A DNA stretch of 64,000 nucleotides from Desulfosporosinus sp. (lineage in GTDB: Bacteria; Bacillota; Desulfitobacteriia; Desulfitobacteriales; Desulfitobacteriaceae). A program made the position numbers and the translations under genes. Numbering within the stretch: position 1 is the first letter of the stretch; every line of letters begins with the position of its first letter. Positions 32,016 to 39,907 of this stretch are shown here, one piece after another. The DNA lies in NCBI GenBank assembly GCA_003513495.1, contig DOPM01000025.1, forward strand, positions 4,115-68,114, in the 5' to 3' direction. The notes beneath the pieces were generated by a model that saw nothing but the letters and a program-made list of their open reading frames with translations, did no database searches and was not told the DNA's origin.

Positions 32016-32879
32016 TTAAAATAATTGTCCAGTATACACAACGAAATATCTCAAACTTAATCCCCCTATGACCACCATGGTACAAACCGGTAGAACCACA
32101 TTTTTATGGTTTGTGATCCCGTAGAAAGAAATAAGCAAGGGAATTATTAATCCTAAACCAACTACTCCCAACCAAAACAGAACCGCCATACTTCCACTAA
32201 AGAATATCGGGTGAACAGATAAGTAAAGAATGGAAATTAAAACTAACTCAAGGATAATGAGAACCATATCAACCTTTTTATAAGCTGTTAGATCTCCGCT
32301 ATTCCAGGCCCCAATCAAGGTTGCCGCTAAGCCAGTCGAGGTTGCAGACACTAAAAATAGAATCGGTAAGAATGGCACCGAGGTAATGCCCAGAAAGGGT
32401 GTGTACCAGAAATCATTCGTTGTAACAGCGGATAACAAGAAGCCAGTGTAAGTCGCTGTACCAATAGAAAATAGAATCCCTAGGCCAGCCACTGGTTTGC
32501 GGAAGGTTTGAAGGTCTCGTTTTTGTGCTGATCCACCTAACCATATAAGATACCCATAAACAACAGCCAAAGCTGTGAAACCTGAGACGATAAAGACGCC
32601 GATTGACATAACAGATCCCATATTTACATGAAGAAGTAGTTTCCAAAAACTTAAGGGACGACCTAAGTCAACAACCAATAAACCCAAACCGATTATAATA
32701 GTAACAATGGCAATTAAGACCCCGGACCGAATCACCTTGGGATACTGATTTTTGCTAAAAAGATCCGTCAAGGAAGCAGTTAAGAAGGCTCCTCCCGCGA
32801 TCCCAGCTAAGAATAAATAAAAAGCTATAGGTCCGCCCCATGCGATTTCATTGGTACTCACACCCCAAATGACATCCAC
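32016..32879 (-). CDS. psrC: NrfD/PsrC-family membrane subunit of polysulfide/thiosulfate reductase
   Basis: 287 aa, eight or nine TM helices. WGGPIAFYLFLAGIAGGAFL and LVVDLGRPLSFWKLL are NrfD/PsrC signatures (the quinone-binding region). Oxidises menaquinol and feeds PsrB. Directly adjoins psrB (next base). Confidence 0.93.
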   Translation of the reverse strand: MDVIWGVSTNEIAWGGPIAFYLFLAGIAGGAFLTASLTDLFSKNQYPKVIRSGVLIAIVTIIIGLGLLVVDLGRPLSFWKLLLHVNMGSVMSIGVFIVSGFTALAVVYGYLIWLGGSAQKRDLQTFRKPVAGLGILFSIGTATYTGFLLSAVTTNDFWYTPFLGITSVPFLPILFLVSATSTGLAATLIGAWNSGDLTAYKKVDMVLIILELVLISILYLSVHPIFFSGSMAVLFWLGVVGLGLIIPLLISFYGITNHKNVVLPVCTMVVIGGLSLRYFVVYTGQLF

Positions 32880-33443
32880 TTACCTCACCACCCCTTCATA
32901 AATGTAATAAACACGGGGGCTGGTTCCCAATTCAGGTTTACGAACTTCCCCTTTATGCTTTGTTAAGAACTGTGAAGCCTCACTCAAGGGATCATTAAGG
33001 TCGCCAAACATTAAAGCACTTCCTACACAAGTCGAAACGCACGCTGGTTTTTCTCCTTTAGAAACCTTTGACTCGTAACAGAACGTGCATTTGTCCACCA
33101 CACCTGTTTCCTTATTGAGAAAACGAGCATTATAAGGGCAAGCAGCCATACAATACATACAGCCAACACACTTATCAACATCGACTAAGACAACTCCGTC
33201 TTCATTGTAGTAAGAAGCTTTTGTCGGGCAAACGCTGACACAGGGTGCCTTTTGGCACATTTGACAAGCTTCCTTAATAAAAAACAGCGAAACATTTGGA
33301 TACGTACCCTTTAGTTCAGTGGCAGGGGTCTTTGTTCTATACTGTCCTTCTGGAACATTGTTTTCGAACTTACAAGCAACTGTACAAGCTTGACAGCCGA
33401 TACACTTGGCAAGATTAATGATCATAGTATACTTCTTAGCCAA
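32880..33443 (-). CDS. psrB: 4x[4Fe-4S] electron-transfer subunit (PsrB/DmsB type)
   Basis: 187 aa from TTG 33443, giving LAKKYTMIINLAKC, the standard opening; SD GAAGG. Four clusters: CIGCQACTVACKFEN, CQMCQKAPCVSVCPTKA, CVGCMYCMAACPYNARF and CTFCYESK...CVSTCVGSAL. Overlaps the TorD gene by 8 nt. Confidence 0.93.
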   Translation of the reverse strand: MAKKYTMIINLAKCIGCQACTVACKFENNVPEGQYRTKTPATELKGTYPNVSLFFIKEACQMCQKAPCVSVCPTKASYYNEDGVVLVDVDKCVGCMYCMAACPYNARFLNKETGVVDKCTFCYESKVSKGEKPACVSTCVGSALMFGDLNDPLSEASQFLTKHKGEVRKPELGTSPRVYYIYEGVVR

Positions 33444-34014
33444 CAAAATCACCTTCTTTCTGTAAATTTAGAAGTCTTACTTCAAGAATCTTGGCAACTT
33501 CAGAGTAGACCGGACGACCAGACGTTTTAATCCTAGGCAAAATACACTTTAAAAAAGGTTCTAAATGTTTAGTGCTAAAATCCTTTAATAAATCATCCTG
33601 TCCATTTTGGGCTAGCAAGGCACAGAATTCTAATTCCACCGCTAGATGATCGGGAAGCTCTCCACTTTTTTCTCCCATTACATATCCGCACTTAGTGTAG
33701 AATCGTTTTACATTGGACGCTTCTTTACCAAGAACAAGACCTTCTTTCCCTAAGTAAACAGAGGCATAAGGAGAGGCTTCAACCATGCCCGTCTCGAAAA
33801 GGGGAATATAGTGTTCCCATAAAGCATTGAGACGCTCTTCTCCCGGAGGAAGTTGTTTACAAAAGGCCGTTAATTTCTGAATAGATTCTATTTCGGGAAT
33901 TACGTCAGACCAGAGATCAATTAACTCTTCTAAATGATTAGAGACATCTTGATTTGGGCGATGAAATATAGCTGCAAAGGACAAGTATAGTTCGGCAACC
34001 AAGCTGTTGTCCAT
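33436..34014 (-). CDS. TorD-family molybdoenzyme maturation chaperone
   Basis: 192 aa, all helical. LPDHLAVELEFCALL is the TorD/DmsD signature. Probably binds the Tat signal of PsrA during cofactor insertion. Start codon overlaps the PsrA stop (TGATG). Confidence 0.9.
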   Translation of the reverse strand: MDNSLVAELYLSFAAIFHRPNQDVSNHLEELIDLWSDVIPEIESIQKLTAFCKQLPPGEERLNALWEHYIPLFETGMVEASPYASVYLGKEGLVLGKEASNVKRFYTKCGYVMGEKSGELPDHLAVELEFCALLAQNGQDDLLKDFSTKHLEPFLKCILPRIKTSGRPVYSEVAKILEVRLLNLQKEGDFVG

Positions 34015-36263
34015 CAGGCTTTCCGAACCCTTACAAAGGTTGTCGAGGTAACCGCATTGCCTACAATGCCAATTTCATTTGAAATTAAGTTATTACCATT
34101 AATACCTTTACCAAAAGCTCTTTTTAATTCGGGCGAAATCCTTCCAAAACCGTGATAACAGAAAACCGAATCTGGCCGAATTCCTTCCGTCATTTTCAAC
34201 TTGCCCTTTTGTTCATAATTACCAGCAGAGATTACAATGTCATCTCCGTCTTTTAAGTCAAGTTTTCTACAGCTCACTGGATTCATCCACAAGGTATTGG
34301 TTGGCATTAATTCATTCAGGATCGGAACATTGGCCGTTCCGGCATTTGTGTGTACAGCTACTTTACCCTGGACAAAACGAAAGGTTCCTTCTTCTGGCTG
34401 AGGATGACTAAAATAGTTTGGGACACCCTGTTTTGTTGCTTCTTCTACGTGTTCTGAGAAGATTTCGATCTTTTTACTTGGAGTTGACAAAACGTTATCC
34501 AAAGATGCTTTGGAGTCGTTTTCTCGAATATAGAACCCTTTCATCCCTGAGGGAGTCCAAACCCCTATTTCTTTCATTTTCTCAAAGGTTAAGCGAGTTG
34601 GCGCTAGTTGTTGATTGATAAAGTCTGCCATATCCTCAAAGCCGAAATAATCTCCCAGACCCATTCTTTCTCCAAGCTCTTTATAAATCTGCCAGTAGGG
34701 TTTGGTATCCGGATATACTAGCGGTACAGCAGGTTGTCTTATGACATATTTAGGGGTCAAGCCCGACATATCGAAAATTGGTTCATAACGTTCTAAATAG
34801 GTGCATTCCGGTAATATCACATCCGAAAAATAAGCGGTATCCGTCATATAGACATCACAGGTAACCAAAAGATCCAGCTTTTTGAAGGCCTCCAAAACCC
34901 TCGGACTGTCAGTAAGCGATATATAGGGATTAAATCGATGCACTAGCCATGCTCGAATAGGATAGGGCTCTTCAGTTAAAATGCTCTCGATAATTTTCCC
35001 GACAGCACCATCATAAGCAGGGATGATTTGCCCGGGTGTTCCCTTAACTCCTGTTCCGTCAATTCGTCCCTTAATAGGCGTGGGGAAACCTGGTTGCGCC
35101 ACGCCCCCCAATCCTTCTGCATTACCAGCTAGATCAGGAAAATTCTTTAAGAAGTTAGCCGGTTTGGTTTTGTAATACCCCCCTGGAACTTCTAAGTTTC
35201 CTATCATCATATTTACGATTAAAATAGCTCGGCGCAGTTGGTAATCATTCGGTGTATAAGCAGTTCGCCAACCAAAGTCTAAAATAGCGTTTGGCTTAGC
35301 TGCAGCAAATTCCCTGGTGATCCGTATAATTGTGTCTTTGGAAATGCCTGTCTCTTTTTCTGCCCATTCCGGAGTTTTATCCTTAACCTCTTCAGCCCAT
35401 TTCTCAAAGCCTTCCGAATAGTGGGTAATAAAGTCTTGATCATAGAGGTTTTCTTCAATCATGATATTAGCCATAGCCATTACAAAAGCTAAATCGGTGG
35501 TCCCTTTGATCGGGAGCCATTCTCCTTTTGCGGCAGTTATACTAAAACGCGGATCAAGTACGACCAGTTTAGCCCCTTTACTAAGGGCTTTGGAAACAGC
35601 TCTGGTCTGAGCAACATGAATTCCCTCAAACCAGTTTCGGCCGATGGAGATAAGATACTTAGTATTGGCATAATCTGCTTGAATCCCTTCAGTTCCAAAG
35701 GTCGTGTCTAAGGCCACGGATCGAGTCATTGGACAGGTTGCTTCATGTGAAAACACATTAGGGGAACCCAAAGCTCTACCAATCGATCGAAAAAACCAAT
35801 CGTGAGGTCCTTTACGACTAGCCAAAGCGATTGCCTCTCCACCAAATTGGTCTTTCACATTATACAATTTATCCGTTATATAGGTGTAGGCTTCGTCCCA
35901 ACTTACCTCTTTGAATTTGCCTTCACCTCGTTCACCCGTCCGAATCATTGGTTTCTTAATCCGTTGGGGGTCATACAGCAATGAGGGACCTGCGTTTCCT
36001 CTAGCACAGATTACGCCGCCAAACGCCGTATCATCTGGATGACCCTCGATTTTGCAGACTTTACCGTCTTTGACTTTAACAGCAATTGGGCACTGGTTTC
36101 GGCACATTTCACAGGCAGAAAAAACAGTTGCTTCTTCCCCTTCCGCCCTTGTGGCTCCAGCTTTGAGAGGGCTATGTTTACTAAAGGTTCCGAACCCCCC
36201 CACCAGTGCCGCCGTAGCGCCTGTTCCATATAGTATACCTTTTAAGAAATTTCTTCGTTTCAT
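34014..36263 (-). CDS. psrA: Molybdopterin oxidoreductase, polysulfide/thiosulfate reductase catalytic subunit (PsrA/PhsA)
   Basis: 749 aa. Tat signal MKRRNFLKG. [4Fe-4S] site CEMCRNQCPIAVKV...GGVICARGNAG, and FSHEATCPMTRSVALD with the presumed Mo-ligating Cys. C-terminal MopB domain has MNPVSCRKLDLKDGDDIVIS. Exported, faces outward, and gets electrons from PsrB. Could also act on thiosulfate, tetrathionate or sulfur; the exact substrate cannot be told from sequence alone, but the rhodaneses on both sides favour sulfane sulfur. Confidence 0.92.
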   Translation of the reverse strand: MKRRNFLKGILYGTGATAALVGGFGTFSKHSPLKAGATRAEGEEATVFSACEMCRNQCPIAVKVKDGKVCKIEGHPDDTAFGGVICARGNAGPSLLYDPQRIKKPMIRTGERGEGKFKEVSWDEAYTYITDKLYNVKDQFGGEAIALASRKGPHDWFFRSIGRALGSPNVFSHEATCPMTRSVALDTTFGTEGIQADYANTKYLISIGRNWFEGIHVAQTRAVSKALSKGAKLVVLDPRFSITAAKGEWLPIKGTTDLAFVMAMANIMIEENLYDQDFITHYSEGFEKWAEEVKDKTPEWAEKETGISKDTIIRITREFAAAKPNAILDFGWRTAYTPNDYQLRRAILIVNMMIGNLEVPGGYYKTKPANFLKNFPDLAGNAEGLGGVAQPGFPTPIKGRIDGTGVKGTPGQIIPAYDGAVGKIIESILTEEPYPIRAWLVHRFNPYISLTDSPRVLEAFKKLDLLVTCDVYMTDTAYFSDVILPECTYLERYEPIFDMSGLTPKYVIRQPAVPLVYPDTKPYWQIYKELGERMGLGDYFGFEDMADFINQQLAPTRLTFEKMKEIGVWTPSGMKGFYIRENDSKASLDNVLSTPSKKIEIFSEHVEEATKQGVPNYFSHPQPEEGTFRFVQGKVAVHTNAGTANVPILNELMPTNTLWMNPVSCRKLDLKDGDDIVISAGNYEQKGKLKMTEGIRPDSVFCYHGFGRISPELKRAFGKGINGNNLISNEIGIVGNAVTSTTFVRVRKA

Positions 36264-36296
36264 GGTTTCCCTCCATTCATCACAGCATCATTTACT

Positions 36297-36908
36297 CTAA
36301 CAGCCGCCTACCATTTCCTGGACCTCGGGTTTCGGCCCTGCAGTATTGCTCCCGCCAGCATTGGGGTCACCGTTGGGGATATCCGCGCTGCTGCTACCTG
36401 CAGAGCTGACAATCCCTCTCCATTGCAGCATGCCTCCATCTAAGACTTTGACTTTGTTTGGGTCATAGCCCTTCTCCACTAGAACATGCCACCCTGATTC
36501 TGCACGACTGCCATTAAGATCAATTAATACGATATCTTTTTCCTTGCTGATCTGGTTTAAGGTGTTTTCTAGATTAGCCAAAGGTCTGTTAAGTGCCATC
36601 TTGATGTGCCCAGTGGCGAATTCTCTGGGTTCCCTGACATCAATTAACTGCCATCCTTTATCATCCTCTAAGGCTGCCTCTAAATCATCGACCGATACGT
36701 TAGCTGAAGCCGGTATTGGGTCAGTGGAAGCTTGTACTGGTTGGGATGAATTTTGGTTAACGTTAGCCGCCGGATCTTGCCCCGAATCGACTGTGCCTAC
36801 CGGTGTCGGGCTATTGCCGCAACCGACTAAAAAAGTCATGCTAAAACTTATTAGCAATAAATAGATAATGGACATACCGACAAATCCGTACTTAGACTTA
36901 GCTTTCAA
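36297..36908 (-). CDS. Rhodanese-like lipoprotein without the catalytic Cys
   Basis: 203 aa. Signal with lipobox LVGC (about residue 30), a Ser/Pro/Gln linker, and a rhodanese fold at about 70-165 (LIDVREPREFATGHIKMALN ... VKVLDGGMLQWRG). The active-site loop reads IDLNGSRAESG, so Asp replaces the usual Cys. The protein ends in EMVGGC, a C-terminal Cys, after a Gly/Pro linker. It may bind sulfane sulfur without classical rhodanese chemistry. First gene of the psr operon. Confidence 0.85.
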   Translation of the reverse strand: MKAKSKYGFVGMSIIYLLLISFSMTFLVGCGNSPTPVGTVDSGQDPAANVNQNSSQPVQASTDPIPASANVSVDDLEAALEDDKGWQLIDVREPREFATGHIKMALNRPLANLENTLNQISKEKDIVLIDLNGSRAESGWHVLVEKGYDPNKVKVLDGGMLQWRGIVSSAGSSSADIPNGDPNAGGSNTAGPKPEVQEMVGGC

Positions 36909-37315
36909 CTCTCTTGCCCTCCTCTTAATAACTTTTTCACAAGTCTAAACAAGATAATTCTTGCAAAAGAACTACACAATATTATTCTCTAAATATAACT
37001 TTTCTCCTGCCATTATCGTTTTATGTACCCATTTCTTAATTTTATAAGTTAATAACCAAATACTATAGGGTTATTTATTATTTTTATAAGTATATAAACA
37101 AATTTTATAGGTTAATTATTTAATTCTTTTAAGTATAATTCCACGAAAACAGTAAGTTTTTAATCTTATTTGTTAAGGTTATAGGATTATAGCAATCGTT
37201 TATAGGCTTAAATCTATTGTGATAGAGGATTTTTTCACATAGACGTTGAATATTTAAGTTTAAATGCACATTCTAGTCAAATAGAATGTAGCTCGAATTT
37301 GAAAGGATGTTAAAC
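36909..37315. other. 400-bp AT-rich divergent region between two rhodanese genes
   Basis: No gene. It contains the phased TATAAG/TATAGG array (37020-37206), the inverted repeat AATAACC/GGTTATT (37051-37075), and must hold promoters for the psr operon (minus) and the tandem rhodanese (plus). Confidence 0.5.
37020..37206 (+). repeat. Helically phased TTTATARG direct-repeat array
   Basis: TTTATAAG at 37041 and 37083, ACTATAGG at 37062, TTTATAGG at 37104 and 37199, GTTATAGG at 37178, weaker copies at 37020 (TTTATGTA) and 37126 (CTTTTAAG). Starts step by 21, 21 and 21 bp, then 74 and 21 bp: near multiples of one 10.5-bp turn. Suggests a multi-site activator or curved DNA. Confidence 0.6.
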
Positions 37316-38317
37316 ATGCTAAAGAGAAAGTTATCCTCCATCTTGTCCCTCTTTGTAATTACCGGTTTTCTCGTTACTGGATGTGGTCAAGCACAGCCAG
37401 CTGTCACAACTCCTTCTGATCCACCCGCAAAGACCACTACTTCCGCTCCTGCTGAAGATCCGGCAAAAGCGATTAAAGGGGCTGTTGAGACTTATTTCAC
37501 TGACCTTGGCTCCAGTGTTAAGAATTCTTATAAGATTCCCGAGAAAGATTTAATGACCGAACTTGATAAAAACCCAGATAAATATGTAGTATTGGATATT
37601 CGTAAAGCAGATGCCTATGCTAAAGGGCATATCAAGGGAGCTATTAACGTACCCTATGGTCCTGAAATTGCTAAAAACTTAGAAAACATTCGTGCAATAG
37701 CCCAGGATAAAACCTTAATTGTTGCTTGCTATACCGGGCAAACTGCTGGGCAAACGGACTCCCTGCTTAACGTTGCCGGAATAAAAACTCTCTCCTTAAA
37801 CTCTGGCATGGGTGGCAGCGGTACTCCAGGCTTTGAAAACAGAGGCTGGTTGGGACAGAAGTTTCCAACCGTAACAGAGCCGACATTAATGCCGACAGTA
37901 CCTGCAGTTGCAAGCAAGAGCAAAGCCGTCGATGAGGCGGTTCAGAAGTATTTTTACGAATTGCCGAAAGACTCCTATAAGATTGATCTCCCAGTTATGA
38001 AAGATGCTCTAGCTAAAGAAGCTGACAAATACTACCTTGTTGATGTTCGTAAAGCAGAAGACTTCGCCAAAGGGCACATTAAAGGTGCTGTAAATATTCC
38101 CTACGGTCCTGAAATTGCGAAAAACCTAGATTCTATTAAAGAAAATAGTAAAGGCAAAACTGTCGTAGTCTATTGTTATACTGGCCAAACAGCTGGACAG
38201 ACCGATTCCTTGTTAAATATCTATGGCATCCCTACTAAGAGCTTAAATTTCGGATTCGGGATGGCCGGATTTAGCAAAGGTTGGAGCGCCGATAAATCCT
38301 ACGAAGTTGTTCAGTAA
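37316..38317 (+). CDS. Tandem-rhodanese lipoprotein
   Basis: 333 aa from ATG 37316 (AAAGG nine bases upstream). Lipobox VTGC (about 22-25) and a Pro/Thr linker, then two rhodanese domains (about 80-180 and 225-325), each with the active-site loop CYTGQTAGQTDSLLN carrying the Cys, and near-identical KGHIKGAxNxPYGPEIAKNL, which points to an internal duplication. An extracytoplasmic sulfane-sulfur transferase, likely supplying or protecting sulfur for the divergent PsrABC. Strong terminator follows. Confidence 0.9.
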   Translation: MLKRKLSSILSLFVITGFLVTGCGQAQPAVTTPSDPPAKTTTSAPAEDPAKAIKGAVETYFTDLGSSVKNSYKIPEKDLMTELDKNPDKYVVLDIRKADAYAKGHIKGAINVPYGPEIAKNLENIRAIAQDKTLIVACYTGQTAGQTDSLLNVAGIKTLSLNSGMGGSGTPGFENRGWLGQKFPTVTEPTLMPTVPAVASKSKAVDEAVQKYFYELPKDSYKIDLPVMKDALAKEADKYYLVDVRKAEDFAKGHIKGAVNIPYGPEIAKNLDSIKENSKGKTVVVYCYTGQTAGQTDSLLNIYGIPTKSLNFGFGMAGFSKGWSADKSYEVVQ

Positions 38318-38349
38318 TTAGTTAAATCACCCAAAAGCAGAAGGGGTAT

Positions 38350-38399
38350 AAACTAAACGAAAGAAGAGATGGCTGTGCCGTCTCTTCTTTCGTTTAGTT
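38350..38399 (+). terminator. Terminator of the tandem-rhodanese gene
   Basis: Perfect 19-bp stem (38351-38369 with 38381-38399), 11-nt loop. Confidence 0.85.
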
Positions 38400-38584
38400 C
38401 GTGAACCATTTAGGTAATTTCAATTTACCAAAATCGGAGAGAGAAAGCCTCATCATGCAGTCCTAATCTAATTTGTCGGATACGGGTAAGTTAGAGTACA
38501 ATATAGTTTATGGGGTAATAGTGATTGAATGGATTAATGTATAGAGAAAGTAACGGAAAGTAACGGAAGGTAAGGAAGGTAATT

Positions 38585-39757
38585 ATGTTTGAAGAAAACG
38601 AAAACATTACTCGCATAACTATTGATGGTAAAGAATTTATCCTTATTGGAACTGCACATGTGTCAAAACACAGCGCCGATCTAGTCAAGGAGGTAATTGA
38701 CTTTGAAAAACCCGACTCTGTCTGTATAGAATTAGATGAACCGCGCTATAAAACGATTGTCGAAGGCAACAAGTGGAAAGAGACTGATATTTTTAAGATT
38801 ATCAAAGAAAAGAAAGCGACGTTACTTTTGATTAATCTTGTCATATCCTCCTTCCAAAAAAGGATCGCCAAACAATTTGGGATTAATGCTGGACAAGAAA
38901 TGATTCAAGGTGCTGAATCCGCAAAAGAAATTGGGGCAAACCTAGTACTAGCCGATAGAAATATTCAAGTAACCTTTGCTAGGATTTGGCAAGGAGTAGG
39001 TTTTTGGGGGAAAGCAAAGCTTCTGACGGGGATCTTCGCTAGCATTTTCGATGATGAAGATATTTCAGAAGAAGATCTGGAAAAAATGAAATCTCAAGAT
39101 ATGCTTAATACCATACTGAATGAGTTCACTGTGAATTTTCCTAAATTAAAAATTCCTCTCATTGATGAGCGAGATCAATACTTATCCCAAAAAATTAAGG
39201 AGGCTCCTGGAAACAAGGTTGTTGCAGTCTTAGGTGCTGCACATGTTCCTGGTATTAAAGAAGAGCTGCATAAGGAACATGATTTAGCACGCTTATCACA
39301 GATACCAGCTCCTTCTAAGGCTCTTAAAGTTATCGGTTGGTCAATTCCTCTCCTTATAGTCGCCGTTATTATCTATACCTTTATAGCAAATCCCACAGCA
39401 GGAATCCAACAAACCATAAGTTGGGTACTATGGACTGGATCATTTGCAGCCCTCGGGACTGCACTTGCTTTTGGACATCCCCTTACCATTCTTACTGCCT
39501 TTGTTGTAGCTCCCATAACCACCCTACACCCCCTCATTGCGGCAGGCTGGTTCGCAGGAATTGTACAAGCCTATCTCCGCCGACCTAGTGTAAGAGACTT
39601 TGAAAATCTTTCCGAGGACGTCTTTAGTCTTAAAGGTTTTTGGAATAATAAGGTAACACGTATTCTAATTATCGTTACTTTAGCAAACTTAGGCGGCTCA
39701 ATTGGCACCTTAATTGGTGGAGCTGATGTCGTTCGGTTATTTCTCCAAAACTTTTAA
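38585..39757 (+). CDS. TraB/PrgY-family membrane protein
   Basis: 390 aa. N-terminal TraB domain (about 1-235) with ILIGTAHVSKHSADLVKEVI (GTAHV motif), SVCIELDEPRYK and VVAVLGAAHVPGI; C-terminal three or four TM helices (about 247-390). The family shares a Tiki/EreA-like metalloprotease fold; in Enterococcus PrgY/TraB inhibits a peptide pheromone. The substrate here is unknown. The leader has a small tandem repeat 38547-38583 that merges into the SD (AAGGAAGGT). Confidence 0.88.
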   Translation: MFEENENITRITIDGKEFILIGTAHVSKHSADLVKEVIDFEKPDSVCIELDEPRYKTIVEGNKWKETDIFKIIKEKKATLLLINLVISSFQKRIAKQFGINAGQEMIQGAESAKEIGANLVLADRNIQVTFARIWQGVGFWGKAKLLTGIFASIFDDEDISEEDLEKMKSQDMLNTILNEFTVNFPKLKIPLIDERDQYLSQKIKEAPGNKVVAVLGAAHVPGIKEELHKEHDLARLSQIPAPSKALKVIGWSIPLLIVAVIIYTFIANPTAGIQQTISWVLWTGSFAALGTALAFGHPLTILTAFVVAPITTLHPLIAAGWFAGIVQAYLRRPSVRDFENLSEDVFSLKGFWNNKVTRILIIVTLANLGGSIGTLIGGADVVRLFLQNF

Positions 39758-39764
39758 AGTAGCC

Positions 39765-39816
39765 TTAAGAAACTCCCCCCTATGGCAATTCCATTGCTTT
39801 AGAGGGGAGTTTCTTA
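39765..39816 (+). terminator. Terminator of the TraB-family gene
   Basis: Stem TAAGAAACTCCCC/GGGGAGTTTCTTA with a long loop (about 25 nt). Confidence 0.7.
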
Positions 39817-39838
39817 TGCTTGTAGAAGGATCATAAAA

Positions 39839-39907
39839 CTAATATTTACAGGGTAAAAATGCAACCTGATTTCGCCCATTGGCTTTCGCTTGATATAAGG
39901 CCATATC
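39839..39907 (-). pseudogene. Remnant of a GGDEF (diguanylate cyclase) domain C-terminus
   Basis: In the minus strand, overlapping the acs stop codon by 2 nt, the frame reads DMALYQAKANGRNQVAF, then LPCKY and a stop. This is the characteristic end of GGDEF domains (consensus ADxALYxAKxxGRNxV). There is no start and no upstream GGDEF sequence: the frame enters the acs 3' end. It is therefore a decayed 3' fragment left by deletion or recombination at the acs end. Confidence 0.8.

Noticed and set aside
37210..37250. TGTGA...TCACA as a CRP/FNR site
   Set aside because: The half-sites are 12 bp apart instead of 6.
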